From Gammaproteobacteria bacterium (GTDB taxonomy: Bacteria; Pseudomonadota; Gammaproteobacteria; DSM-26407): DNA of 17,345 bases. The notes beneath the pieces were generated by a model. The model saw nothing but the letters and a program-made list of their open reading frames with translations, had not been told where the DNA came from and did no database searches. This document shows, piece after piece, positions 1 through 10,027 of this stretch. Position 1 is the first letter of the stretch, and each line of letters begins with the position of its first letter. The position numbers were made by a program, and so were the translations under genes. The DNA lies in the NCBI GenBank assembly GCA_028694565.1, contig JAQVKR010000009.1, positions 1 to 17,345 on the forward strand, written 5' to 3'.

Positions 1-1137
<1,137 letters not shown>

Positions 1138-1145
1138 CGGCCGCC

Positions 1146-1171
1146 GGGGCCCTCCCGCGTGGGAGTGCCCC
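1146..1171 (+). promoter_or_regulatory. Intercistronic hairpin between atpA and atpG
   Basis: GGGGC (1146-1150) pairs with GCCCC (1167-1171) and CTCCC (1152-1156) with GGGAG (1161-1165), around a GCGT loop and one internal mismatch. No T-run follows, so it does not look like a terminator. It could tune mRNA stability or relative subunit expression inside the operon; that role is inference. Confidence 0.4.
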
Positions 1172-1204
1172 GACCCGCCCAGGTCCAGAAGCGAGAGCGG
1201 AAGC

Positions 1205-3506
<2,302 letters not shown>

Positions 3507-3533
3507 GGCTGAGCCACTGAACGGAGGCTATAC

Positions 3534-3959
3534 ATGGCCATGACCATTCACGTCGACATCGTGAGCGCCGAGCGGGGGATCTTCTCCGGCACCGCCACCA
3601 TGGTGTTCGCCCCCGCCGAGATGGGTGAGGTGGGCATCGCGCCCCGCCACGCGCCCCTGCTCAGCCGCCTCAAGCCGGGGCAGGTGCGGGTGCGGGACGA
3701 GCACGGCGAGGAGGAGATGTTCTACATCTCCGGGGGGATGCTGGAGGTGCAGCCCCACGCCGTGACGGTGCTGGCGGACACCGCCGAGCGGGCCCACGAC
3801 CTGGACGAGGCCCAGGCGCTGGAGGCCAAGAAGCGGGCCGAGCAGATGCTGGCGGACAAGAAGTCCGACTTCGACTTCGCCAAGGCCCAGGCCGAGCTGG
3901 CCGAGGCGGTGGCGCAGCTGCAGACCATCCAGAAGCTCCGCAAGAAGCTGGGCCGCTAG
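3534..3959 (+). CDS. atpC: F1 ATP synthase subunit epsilon
   Basis: Small central-stalk subunit that binds gamma and the Fo c-ring; in bacteria its C-terminal helices can inhibit ATP hydrolysis. The protein is 141 aa (E. coli 139). Residues about 1-88 form the N-terminal beta-sandwich ([52 protein letters not shown]). Residues about 90-141 form the two-helix tail rich in E, A and K. ATG 3534 is favoured over ATG 3540 because the Shine-Dalgarno cggagg (3522-3527) sits 6 nt before the former. The gene lies 27 nt after atpD and is the last of the operon; a strong hairpin follows at 3996-4027. Confidence 0.98.
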   Translation: MAMTIHVDIVSAERGIFSGTATMVFAPAEMGEVGIAPRHAPLLSRLKPGQVRVRDEHGEEEMFYISGGMLEVQPHAVTVLADTAERAHDLDEAQALEAKKRAEQMLADKKSDFDFAKAQAELAEAVAQLQTIQKLRKKLGR

Positions 3960-3995
3960 ACGGTTCCGCTGCGGGCGGATTTGCAGGACAATGGG

Positions 3996-4032
3996 ACGGG
4001 CGGACCCCCGTGAGGGGGGCCGCCCGTTTCGT
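3996..4032 (+). terminator. Terminator of the atp operon
   Basis: ACGGGCGG (3996-4003) pairs with CCGCCCGT (4020-4027), and CCCCC (4005-4009) with the following G-run (4014-4019), around a GTGA loop. A modest T-rich tail (tttcgtct) follows. The position, 37 nt after the atpC stop, and the strong GC stem fit an intrinsic terminator, although the T-tract is interrupted. Confidence 0.75.
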
Positions 4033-4058
4033 CTATAGCCTGAATATTTCATGGATCG

Positions 4059-4086
4059 CTCGCCAGGACGCGAAGAACGCCAGGAA
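4059..4086 (+). repeat. Dispersed-repeat arm, left copy of an inverted pair
   Basis: The sequence ctcgccaggacgcgaagaac followed by gccaggaa is built from a gccaag/gaacgc-like unit. Its imperfect reverse complement lies at 4174-4201. Short degenerate repeats of this style occur between genes in many bacterial genomes. Nothing coding is seen in the 87 nt between the arms. Confidence 0.6.
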
Positions 4087-4173
4087 CACAAAGGATTGAC
4101 GGTTTTATACTGCAGCGGCCCTCGTGCAAGACGATGCTCGATGCTCCATTCATAAGGTCCTGATCATTTTGAA

Positions 4174-4201
4174 CCTTGGCGTTCTTGGCGATCTTGGCGA
4201 G
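4174..4201 (-). repeat. Dispersed-repeat arm, right copy of an inverted pair
   Basis: The sequence ccttggcgttcttggcgatc followed by ttggcgag reads, on the minus strand, as three gccaag-type units. It matches the arm at 4059-4086 apart from a few substitutions and small indels. It ends 27 nt before the slyD-like start codon, so the arm is probably inside that gene's 5' leader. Confidence 0.6.
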
Positions 4202-4228
4202 AAAAATCCGGGATAGAGGTTCCAAATC

Positions 4229-4714
4229 ATGAAGGTTGCGAAGAACAAGGCGGTGTACGTCACCTACTCCATCCTGAGCGAGGAGGGGGAGATACTCGAG
4301 CGCTCGGACCTGCCCATTGGCTACGTCCATGGGGCCGGCTCCCAGCTCATCGAGCAGGTGGAAAAGCGCCTCGAAGGCCGCGAGGTGGGCGACATCGTGG
4401 AGGTCATCCTGAGCCCCGGGCAGGGCTTCGGTTCCCACGACCCGGACCTCACCTTCACCGACGACATCGACAACGTCCCGCCCGAGGTGCGCTACGTGGG
4501 CGCCCAGGTGGAGATGCAGAACGACCGCGGCGAGACCCGCACCTTCATCGTTTCCCGGATCGAGAACGGCCGCCTCACCGTGGACGGCAACCACCCCTTC
4601 GCCGGCAAGACGCTGCGCTTCGTGGTGGAGGTCAACGACGTGCGCGACGCCAACCCCGAGGAGATCGCCGCCGGCGTGCCGGATCAGCCCGAGGGGGTCT
4701 GCACGACCCACTGA
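4229..4714 (+). CDS. SlyD-like FKBP-type peptidyl-prolyl cis-trans isomerase
   Basis: Cytoplasmic prolyl isomerase and chaperone of the SlyD/FKBP family. The protein is 161 aa with no signal peptide. The FKBP fold is visible as an N-terminal strand ([18 protein letters not shown]), then [20 protein letters not shown] and [16 protein letters not shown]. An inserted-flap (IF) chaperone domain follows (residues about 70-120), and the family-typical return [20 protein letters not shown] comes after it. The His/Cys-rich metal-binding tail of E. coli SlyD is missing; the protein ends GVCTTH soon after the fold. A nickel-delivery role is therefore unlikely and no symbol is given. The start at ATG 4229 has agagg (4215-4219) upstream. 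The gene stands alone between repeat-bearing gaps. Confidence 0.88.
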   Translation: MKVAKNKAVYVTYSILSEEGEILERSDLPIGYVHGAGSQLIEQVEKRLEGREVGDIVEVILSPGQGFGSHDPDLTFTDDIDNVPPEVRYVGAQVEMQNDRGETRTFIVSRIENGRLTVDGNHPFAGKTLRFVVEVNDVRDANPEEIAAGVPDQPEGVCTTH

Positions 4715-4744
4715 GGCGGGGATTGGACAAGGGTTAACGCGCGC

Positions 4745-4819
4745 AGGTGCGGATTCATCCGCACAATCCCGCCGCCCGATGGCCGCAGGGCGCGCCGCGC
4801 ACACCGAATGCACCGGAAC
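4745..4819 (+). repeat. REP-like palindromic repeat, copy 1
   Basis: The unit opens with a perfect palindrome, GTGCGGATTCATCCGCAC (4747-4764), able to form a 7-bp stem with a TTCA loop. About 55 nt of GC-rich sequence ending cgccgcgcacaccgaatgca follow. A second direct copy starts 112 nt downstream. This resembles repetitive extragenic palindromes of high-GC gammaproteobacteria. Confidence 0.7.
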
Positions 4820-4856
4820 GGGTAACGGAGAACGGCCACGGGACAAACGGCTGCGT

Positions 4857-4925
4857 AGGTGCGGATTCATCCGCACTATCCCGCTGCCCGCGGGGCGCGC
4901 CGCGCGCACCGAACGCACCATGGAA
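4857..4925 (+). repeat. REP-like palindromic repeat, copy 2
   Basis: It has the same core palindrome (4859-4876) and the same downstream body as the copy at 4745-4819, with a handful of substitutions and about 6 nt fewer in the middle (gcccgatggccgcagggcg versus gcccgcggggcg). The copies are direct, not inverted. They fill most of the 271-nt gap before glmU; no separate promoter is recognisable there. Confidence 0.7.
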
Positions 4926-4985
4926 CCGGCCGCCGGGCCGGCGACACAGAGAAACCGTTACCACTCAGCACGGAGAACGCCGCGA

Positions 4986-6371
4986 ATGAACCGGGACACG
5001 GACCGCCCCCTGGGCGTGGTGATCCTCGCCGCCGGCGAGGGCAGCCGCATGCGTTCGCGCCTGCCCAAGGTGCTCCATCCCCTGGCGGGCCGGCCGCTGC
5101 TGGCCCACGTCATCGACGCCGCCCGGGCGCTGGCGGCCCGGCGCATCGTGGTGGTGCACGGCCACGGCGGCGACCGGGTCCAGGCCGCCTTCCCCGACGC
5201 CGACCTCGGCTGGGCCGAGCAGGCCGAGCAGCTCGGCACCGGCCACGCGGTGGCCCAGGCCCTGCCCCTGCTCGGGGTCGACGAGACGGTGCTGATCCTC
5301 TACGGCGACGTGCCCCTGATCGCCCCGGAGACCCTGGAGCGGCTGCTCGCCGCCTGCGCCGGCAACCACCTGGCGCTGCTCACCGTCGAGCTGGACGAGC
5401 CCGCCGGCTACGGCCGCATCCTGCGCGACGCGGCCGGCAACGTCACCGGCATCGTGGAGGAGAAGGACGCCAGCCCCGAGCAGCGCGCCATCCGCGAGGT
5501 GAACACCGGCATCATGGCCCTGCCCGCGGGGCTGCTCGGCCTCTGGCTGCCGCGGCTCGGCAACGACAACGCCCAGGGCGAGTACTACCTCACCGACCTC
5601 GTCGCCCTGGCGGTGGAAGAGGGCGTCGCGGTGCAGGTGGGCGGCCCGGCGGCGGTGGAGGAGGTGCTCGGGGTCAACACCCGGGCCCAGCTCGCCCGGC
5701 TCGAGCGCGCCTTCCAGCGCCGCCAGGCCGAGGCGCTGATGGCGGCGGGCGTGACCCTGCTCGACCCGGCCCGCTTCGATGTCCGGGGCAAACTCACCGC
5801 CGGGCGCGACGTGGTCATCGACGTCAACGTGGTCATCGAGGGCGAGGTGGCGCTGGGCGAGGGCGTATATGTCGGCCCGGGCTGCGTGCTGCGCGACTGC
5901 GTCATCGGCGAGGGCGTCGAGATCCGCGCCCACTCGGTGATCGAGTCGGCGGCGGTGGGCGCCGGCAGCCGCGTCGGCCCCTTCGCCCGGCTGCGGCCCG
6001 GGGCGGAGCTCGCCGCCGGGGTGCACGTGGGCAACTTCGTGGAGATCAAGCAGTCCCTGGTGGGCGAGGGCAGCAAGATCAACCACCTCGCCTACGTGGG
6101 CGACAGCGACATCGGCCGCGGGGTGAACATCGGCGCCGGCACCATCACCTGCAACTACGACGGCGCCCACAAGCACAGGACCGTCATCGGCGATCGCGTG
6201 TTCGTCGGCTCCGACACCCAGCTGGTGGCCCCCGTGAGCGTGGGCGACGACGCCACCATCGGCGCCGGCTCCACCATCACCCGGGACGTCCCCCCGGGCG
6301 GCCTCACCCTGAGCCGCGCCCCCCAGCGCACCGTCAGCGGCTGGAAGCGGCCGGTCAAGAAGAAGACTTGA
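4986..6371 (+). CDS. glmU: Bifunctional GlmU: GlcN-1-P acetyltransferase and GlcNAc-1-P uridyltransferase
   Basis: Makes UDP-GlcNAc, the precursor of peptidoglycan and lipopolysaccharide, by acetylating glucosamine-1-phosphate and then transferring UMP from UTP; it is cytoplasmic. The start at ATG 4986 gives 461 aa (E. coli 456). A longer in-frame reading would translate the upstream REP-like repeat and is rejected; cacggaga upstream serves as ribosome binding site. The N-terminal uridyltransferase domain carries [20 protein letters not shown] (residues 14-33), with R21 and K28 matching E. coli R18 and K25 (a serine replaces the usual threonine before R21). It also has YGDVPLI, GYGRIL and NTGIMAL. 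From about residue 250 come left-handed beta-helix hexapeptides, then [39 protein letters not shown] and [14 protein letters not shown], which form the acetyltransferase site. The gene lies 288 nt upstream of glmS, the first enzyme of the same pathway. Confidence 0.98.
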   Translation: MNRDTDRPLGVVILAAGEGSRMRSRLPKVLHPLAGRPLLAHVIDAARALAARRIVVVHGHGGDRVQAAFPDADLGWAEQAEQLGTGHAVAQALPLLGVDETVLILYGDVPLIAPETLERLLAACAGNHLALLTVELDEPAGYGRILRDAAGNVTGIVEEKDASPEQRAIREVNTGIMALPAGLLGLWLPRLGNDNAQGEYYLTDLVALAVEEGVAVQVGGPAAVEEVLGVNTRAQLARLERAFQRRQAEALMAAGVTLLDPARFDVRGKLTAGRDVVIDVNVVIEGEVALGEGVYVGPGCVLRDCVIGEGVEIRAHSVIESAAVGAGSRVGPFARLRPGAELAAGVHVGNFVEIKQSLVGEGSKINHLAYVGDSDIGRGVNIGAGTITCNYDGAHKHRTVIGDRVFVGSDTQLVAPVSVGDDATIGAGSTITRDVPPGGLTLSRAPQRTVSGWKRPVKKKT

Positions 6372-6401
6372 AATAGACAGGATTAACAGGATTTACAGGA
6401 T
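6372..6401 (+). repeat. 9-nt-periodic repeat, left arm
   Basis: It starts right after the glmU stop: aatagacaggattaacagga followed by tttacaggat. Read on the minus strand it is ATCCTGTNA repeated with a 9-nt period and closed by CTATT. It is 28/30 identical to the reverse complement of 6582-6611. The 180 nt between the arms (6402-6581) holds no gene; the only structure noted there is a small GTCTGGCCAGAC palindrome at 6492-6503. Confidence 0.75.
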
Positions 6402-6581
6402 GGGGATTTGGGGCTGACAGATAACCGGTGGCGCCGATGCCGGGACGGTGCTCGGTGAATCGCGGGAGAGTCCATCAACCCGGTACTTTCCGTCTGGCCA
6501 GACTTTGTCTGCCGGCGGTGGATTGTTCACTGACTTGCGGGCTCCCCCAGGAACATGTTCGGTTCCGGGCTTAAAAACATA

Positions 6582-6611
6582 ATCCTGTGAATCCTGTAAA
6601 TCCTGTCTATT
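6582..6611 (-). repeat. 9-nt-periodic repeat, right arm
   Basis: Three ATCCTGTNA-type units followed by CTATT, in inverted orientation to the arm at 6372-6401. The pair delimits a 240-nt unit that fills most of the glmU-glmS gap and ends 48 nt before the glmS start, so the right arm may lie in the glmS leader. Confidence 0.75.
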
Positions 6612-6659
6612 AATATTCTTTCCAGGCGTAATCCGGGACCAGGCGAAGAGGGAACGATC

Positions 6660-8489
6660 ATGTGTGGAATCGTGGGTGCGGTGGCGCAGCGGGACGTGGC
6701 GCCGATCCTGCTCGAGGGGCTGCGGCGGCTGGAGTACCGCGGCTACGACTCGGCGGGGATGGCGGTGCTGGGCCCCGACGGCACGCTGCAGCGCCTGCGC
6801 GCGGTGGGCAAGGTGCAGAGCCTGGCCGACCGGCTCGCCCGGGAGCCCATCGCCGGCACCACCGGCGTGGCCCACACCCGCTGGGCCACCCACGGCGCGC
6901 CCACGGAGAACAACGCCCACCCCCACGTCTCCGGCGAGCGGGTGGTGGTGGTCCACAACGGCATCATCGAGAACCACGCCGAACTGCGCGCCGAGCTGGA
7001 GGCGGCGGGCTACGCCTTCACCTCCGACACCGACACCGAGGTCATCGCCCACCTCGTCCACCGCGAGCTCTCCGGCGGCAGCGGCCTGCTGGCCGCCGTG
7101 ACCGCCGCGGTGGCGGTGCTGCGCGGCGCCTACGCCCTGGGCGTGGTGAGCGTGGACGAGCCGGGGCGGCTGGTGGCCGCCCGCAGCGGCAGCCCGCTGG
7201 TGGTGGGCGCGGGCATCGGCGAGCACTTCATCGCCTCCGACGTGGGGGCGCTGCTGCCGGTGACCCGGCGCTTCGCCTTCCTGGAGGAGGGCGACGTGGT
7301 GGATCTGGGCCGCGACGGCTTCCGGGTCTACAACGGCGGCGCGGCGGTGGAGCGGCCCGTGCGCACCACCGAGCTCACCGCCGACGCGGTGGAGCGGGGC
7401 GAGTACCGCCACTACATGCTCAAGGAGATCTTCGAGCAGCCCGCCGCCGTGGCCGAGACCCTGGAGGGGCGGCTGGTGGACGACCGGCTGCTGGAGGAGA
7501 GCTTCGGCACCACAGCCCCGGATATCTTCGACGGCGTGCGCTCGGTGCACATCATCGCCTGCGGCACCAGCTTCCACGCCGGCCAGGTGGCCCGCTACTG
7601 GCTGGAGGGGCTGGCCGGCGTCCCCTGCCACGTGGAGGTGGCGAGCGAGTTCCGCTACCGCCGCCCGGTGGTGCCCGCCGACGCCCTGTTCGTGGCCATC
7701 TCCCAGTCCGGCGAGACCGCCGACACCCTGGCCGCCCTGCGCGAGGCGCGCACGCTGGGCTACCGCGCCACCCTCGCCATCTGCAACGTCCCCGAGAGCT
7801 CGCTCGTGCGGGAGGCCGACCTGGTGCTCATGACCCGCGCCGGCCCCGAGATCGGGGTGGCCTCCACCAAGGCCTTCACCACCCAGCTGGTGGCGCTCAT
7901 GCTGCTCACCCTGGCGCTGGGCCGCCGCCACGCCCTGGACGCCCCCAGCGCCGCCCACCTCGTGCGGGAGCTCCGGGAGCTGCCCGGGCGCATCGAGGAG
8001 GTGCTGGGCCTGAGCGACGAGATCCGCGACATCGCCGAGCGCTTCACCGACAAGCACCACGCGCTCTTCCTCGGCCGCGGCGCCCACTACCCGGTGGCCA
8101 TGGAGGGGGCGCTCAAACTCAAGGAGATCTCCTACATCCACGCCGAGGCCTACCCCGCCGGCGAGCTCAAGCACGGCCCCCTGGCCCTGGTGGACGCCGA
8201 CATGCCCGTGGTGGCCGTGGCCCCCAACAACGAACTGCTGGAGAAGCTGCGCTCCAACCTCCAGGAAGTCCGCGCCCGCGGCGGCGAGCTCATCGTCTTC
8301 GCCGACGAGCACACCGGCATCCAGTCCGGCCCCGGCGTCGAAGTCCTCCCCGTCGCCCCCGTCCACGACGCCATCTCCCCCATCGTCTTCACCGTCCCCC
8401 TCCAGCTCCTGGCCTACCACGCCGCCGTGTTCAAGGGCACCGACGTGGACCAGCCGCGGAATCTGGCGAAGGCGGTGACGGTGGAGTAG
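6660..8489 (+). CDS. glmS: Glutamine--fructose-6-phosphate aminotransferase (isomerizing)
   Basis: First committed step of amino-sugar synthesis: fructose-6-phosphate plus glutamine to glucosamine-6-phosphate; cytoplasmic. The protein is 609 aa, the same length as E. coli. It begins MCGIVGAV, with the catalytic nucleophile C2 exposed after Met removal, and gaagaggga upstream serves as ribosome binding site. The glutaminase domain (about 1-240) shows [24 protein letters not shown] and [10 protein letters not shown]. Two SIS sugar-isomerase domains follow: the first with [18 protein letters not shown] and [16 protein letters not shown], the second with [20 protein letters not shown] and [15 protein letters not shown]. 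The C-terminus is the canonical [13 protein letters not shown]. The intact 3' end matters because it is the target read by Tn7-family TnsD proteins, and an accessory island starts directly downstream. No clear terminator is seen. Confidence 0.99.
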   Translation: MCGIVGAVAQRDVAPILLEGLRRLEYRGYDSAGMAVLGPDGTLQRLRAVGKVQSLADRLAREPIAGTTGVAHTRWATHGAPTENNAHPHVSGERVVVVHNGIIENHAELRAELEAAGYAFTSDTDTEVIAHLVHRELSGGSGLLAAVTAAVAVLRGAYALGVVSVDEPGRLVAARSGSPLVVGAGIGEHFIASDVGALLPVTRRFAFLEEGDVVDLGRDGFRVYNGGAAVERPVRTTELTADAVERGEYRHYMLKEIFEQPAAVAETLEGRLVDDRLLEESFGTTAPDIFDGVRSVHIIACGTSFHAGQVARYWLEGLAGVPCHVEVASEFRYRRPVVPADALFVAISQSGETADTLAALREARTLGYRATLAICNVPESSLVREADLVLMTRAGPEIGVASTKAFTTQLVALMLLTLALGRRHALDAPSAAHLVRELRELPGRIEEVLGLSDEIRDIAERFTDKHHALFLGRGAHYPVAMEGALKLKEISYIHAEAYPAGELKHGPLALVDADMPVVAVAPNNELLEKLRSNLQEVRARGGELIVFADEHTGIQSGPGVEVLPVAPVHDAISPIVFTVPLQLLAYHAAVFKGTDVDQPRNLAKAVTVE

Positions 8490-8541
8490 GACTGGACTTG
8501 CCGGGTACCATGGATGCAAACGCATCGGAGGGACCCAGAGC

Positions 8542-8739
8542 ATGTCGGTACCCGATTTTCAAAGTCGCATGCGGCCGCTTCCGGCGCGGCTGGAAGACGG
8601 CCGTCTCCATTTCCTGGGTGAGCTCCACGATGCGCTCGGCCTCCATTCCCAGCCCAGCTCGGGGCGATGCGGGAGAGAATCAGCGGCCGAACCCTGCCGG
8701 GACAAACAGGACAACCCGTGGCCAGGGAGGCCTGAATGA
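8542..8739 (+). pseudogene. Decayed Mrr-like restriction endonuclease N-terminal fragment
   Basis: A 65-codon frame with a strong Shine-Dalgarno (ggaggga, about 8526-8532). Its first 32 residues, MSVPDFQSRMRPLPARLEDG followed by RLHFLGELHDAL, read like the N-terminal winged-helix domain of Mrr restriction proteins (typically starting M-x-(V/I)-P-D-(F/Y)-Q-x-x-M-x-P-L-L). Later residues (ESAAEPCRDKQDNPWPGR) could be a scrambled remnant of the following ERAELLPSG(R/K)Q...NR stretch. The catalytic Mrr nuclease domain is absent. The TGA overlaps the next gene's ATG as ATGA (8736-8739). The family resemblance is from memory of its N-terminal signature; a small, still-translated leader ORF is the alternative. 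Confidence 0.45.
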
Positions 8740-9746
8740 GTGAACTCATCCTCTACCGCACCGAGGACGGCAAGGCCGAGGTATATCTGCGTGCCGAGGC
8801 GGGAAGCGTCTGGCTGACCCAGGCGGAGATCGCTGAACTGTTTGCGACCACCAAGCAGAATGTCAGCCTGCACGCTGGTAACATATTGAAAGAGGGTGAG
8901 TTATCAAGGGCTTCAGTTGTCAAGGAATCCTTGACAACTGCCGCTGACGGTAAGCGTTACCGGACTCAGCTCTACCGCTTGGAGATGATCCTGGCCATCG
9001 GTTACCGCGTGCGCTCGCCCCGCGGTACCCAGTTCCGCCAGTGGGCCACTGCCCACCTGAGTGAATATCTGGTCAAGGGCTTCGTCATGGACGACGAACG
9101 CCTCAAGAACCCCGGAGGCTGGGACTACTTCGACGAGCTGCTTGAGCGCGTCCGTGAGATCCGCGCCTCGGAGAAGCGCTTCTACCAGAAGGTGCGCGAC
9201 CTCTTCGCCCTGAGCAGTGACTACAGGGCGGACGACCGGGCGGCGCAGCACTTCTTTGCCGAGGTGCAGAACAAACTGATCTACGCCGTCACCCGCCAGA
9301 CCGCCGCCGAGATCGTGGTCAGCCGCGCCGACCCGAACGCTCCCAACATGGCCCTCACCTCCTGGAAAGGTTCGCGGGTGCGCAAGCAGGACGTCATCGT
9401 CGCCAAGAACTACCTCACACCCGAGGAGATCGACACACTCAACCGGCTGGTGGTCATCTTCCTGGAGCAGGCCGAACTGCGGGCCAGGGAGCGCAAGGAC
9501 CTTACCCTCGGCTACTGGCGACAGAACGTGGATCGCCTGCTGGAGTTCAACGAGCGCCCGGTGCTCGATGGCAAGGGCAGCATCAGCAACGAGCGGATGA
9601 AGGTCATCGCCAAGGAGCGCTACGAGACTTTCGATGCCAACCGTCGGCACGCCGAGGCGCTGGCGGCCGATCTGGAGGACCTGCGGGAGTTGGAGGAGAT
9701 CGAGGCGGCGGTGAAGGCGAAGAAGGGGAGGGGGAGCAAGCAGTGA
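8736..9746 (+). CDS. rhuM: RhuM family protein (virulence RhuM-like)
   Basis: 336 aa, the usual size for the RhuM family, named from a Salmonella pathogenicity-island gene; its biochemical role is not established. A helix-turn-helix-like segment spans residues about 27-50 (LTQAEIAELFATTKQNVSLH then AGNI), followed by LKEGEL, SVVKESLTTAADGK and the family block IGYRVRSPRGTQFRQWAT (about 88-105). The C-terminal part includes YAVTRQTAAEIV, NYLTPEEI, LNRLVVIFLEQAE and a charged alpha-helical end. The start at ATG 8736 has gggagg at 8725-8730 and overlaps the upstream remnant's stop by 4 nt. Codon use is less GC-extreme than in glmS, which suggests transfer. RhuM genes often lie among restriction genes, so a defence or regulatory role is possible but unproven. 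A perfect 27-nt palindrome lies inside codons 60-68. Confidence 0.88.
   Translation: MSELILYRTEDGKAEVYLRAEAGSVWLTQAEIAELFATTKQNVSLHAGNILKEGELSRASVVKESLTTAADGKRYRTQLYRLEMILAIGYRVRSPRGTQFRQWATAHLSEYLVKGFVMDDERLKNPGGWDYFDELLERVREIRASEKRFYQKVRDLFALSSDYRADDRAAQHFFAEVQNKLIYAVTRQTAAEIVVSRADPNAPNMALTSWKGSRVRKQDVIVAKNYLTPEEIDTLNRLVVIFLEQAELRARERKDLTLGYWRQNVDRLLEFNERPVLDGKGSISNERMKVIAKERYETFDANRRHAEALAADLEDLRELEEIEAAVKAKKGRGSKQ
8914..8940. repeat. Perfect 27-nt palindrome inside rhuM
   Basis: The arm CAGTTGTCAAGGA (8914-8926) is exactly inverted at 8928-8940 around a single central A (8927). It lies within codons for SVVKESLTT, about 180 nt into the gene. It could be a protein-binding operator or an mRNA hairpin, or simply a by-product of a conserved peptide's codons. 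Confidence 0.75.
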
Positions 9747-9870
9747 AGTAACCACCGTGCTCATACGCCGACGGTCTGATCGATCATCGGTCCCGATGGG
9801 AATGCCGGTTGCCCGAGTGTGAAATATCCCACACGCATCAGGGAGATCGACGATTTTCACCCCGCTTCTC

Positions 9871-9899
9871 TGCTAAAGTCCGGTGGGAAAAAGTCCCAC
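9871..9899 (+). promoter_or_regulatory. Possible extended -10 and start-site hairpin upstream of the HNH unit
   Basis: In the 173-nt gap after rhuM, TGCTAAAGT (9871-9879) resembles an extended -10 box, without a convincing -35. A hairpin with stem GTGGGA/TCCCAC (9883-9888, 9894-9899) and loop aaaag lies just where transcription would begin. A second small dyad, GTGTG...CACAC, lies at about 9818-9835. These may mark the promoter or operator of the HNH/helicase transcription unit. Weak evidence. Confidence 0.3.
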
Positions 9900-9919
9900 A
9901 CCAGGGAGGGCGGCAACCC

Positions 9920-10027
9920 ATGGCTGAGCTGGAGCGCAGCGCCAGGGAGACCATCGACAAGCTTCTGCAGGCGGCCGGTTGGCGGGTGCAGGATGTGGGC
10001 AATGGCGTGGCGGAGGAAGTTGCGTGA
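9920..10027 (+). pseudogene. Truncated HsdR-like (type I restriction subunit R) N-terminal fragment
   Basis: A 35-codon frame with a strong Shine-Dalgarno (gggaggg, 9904-9910), starting ATG 9920. Its first part, MAELERSARETIDKLLQAAG followed by WRVQD, matches the opening of many type I restriction R subunits (x-A-R-x-x-I-D-x-L-L-x-A-A-G-W-x-V-Q-D). In those proteins about 1000 residues of nuclease and translocase follow; here the frame stops after VGNGVAEEVA. The stop overlaps the next gene's GTG as GTGA (10024-10027). The match is short and made from memory; it could instead be a functional small ORF that couples translation to the HNH gene. Confidence 0.45.

Noticed and set aside
4049..4921. 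290-codon minus-strand frame spanning slyD-like gene and repeats
   Set aside because: It translates the two REP-like copies into repeated peptide and the complement of a well-supported gene; no domain is seen.
6372..6611. CRISPR array
   Set aside because: The repeats have a 9-nt period, arms are inverted, and there are no regular unique spacers or cas genes.
8490..8541. Tn7 left or right end just after glmS
   Set aside because: No TGTGGGCGGACA-like terminus or repeated TnsB-type sites are visible, and no tns genes are in the window.
6393..8543. 716-codon minus-strand open frame opposite glmS
   Set aside because: Composition is dominated by G, H, A, V and Q with no motif; it is the GC-driven shadow of glmS and runs through the repeat element.
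8502..8554. Inverted CGGGTACC / GGTACCCG pair as an element end or terminator
   Set aside because: Arms are only 8 nt and 37 nt apart, with no T-tract and no matching copy at the other island edge.
8431..8646. 71-codon minus-strand frame over the glmS end and Mrr-like remnant
   Set aside because: Some residues look protein-like, but half of it is the complement of glmS and no ribosome binding site or family match is seen; the plus-strand Mrr-like reading is more convincing.
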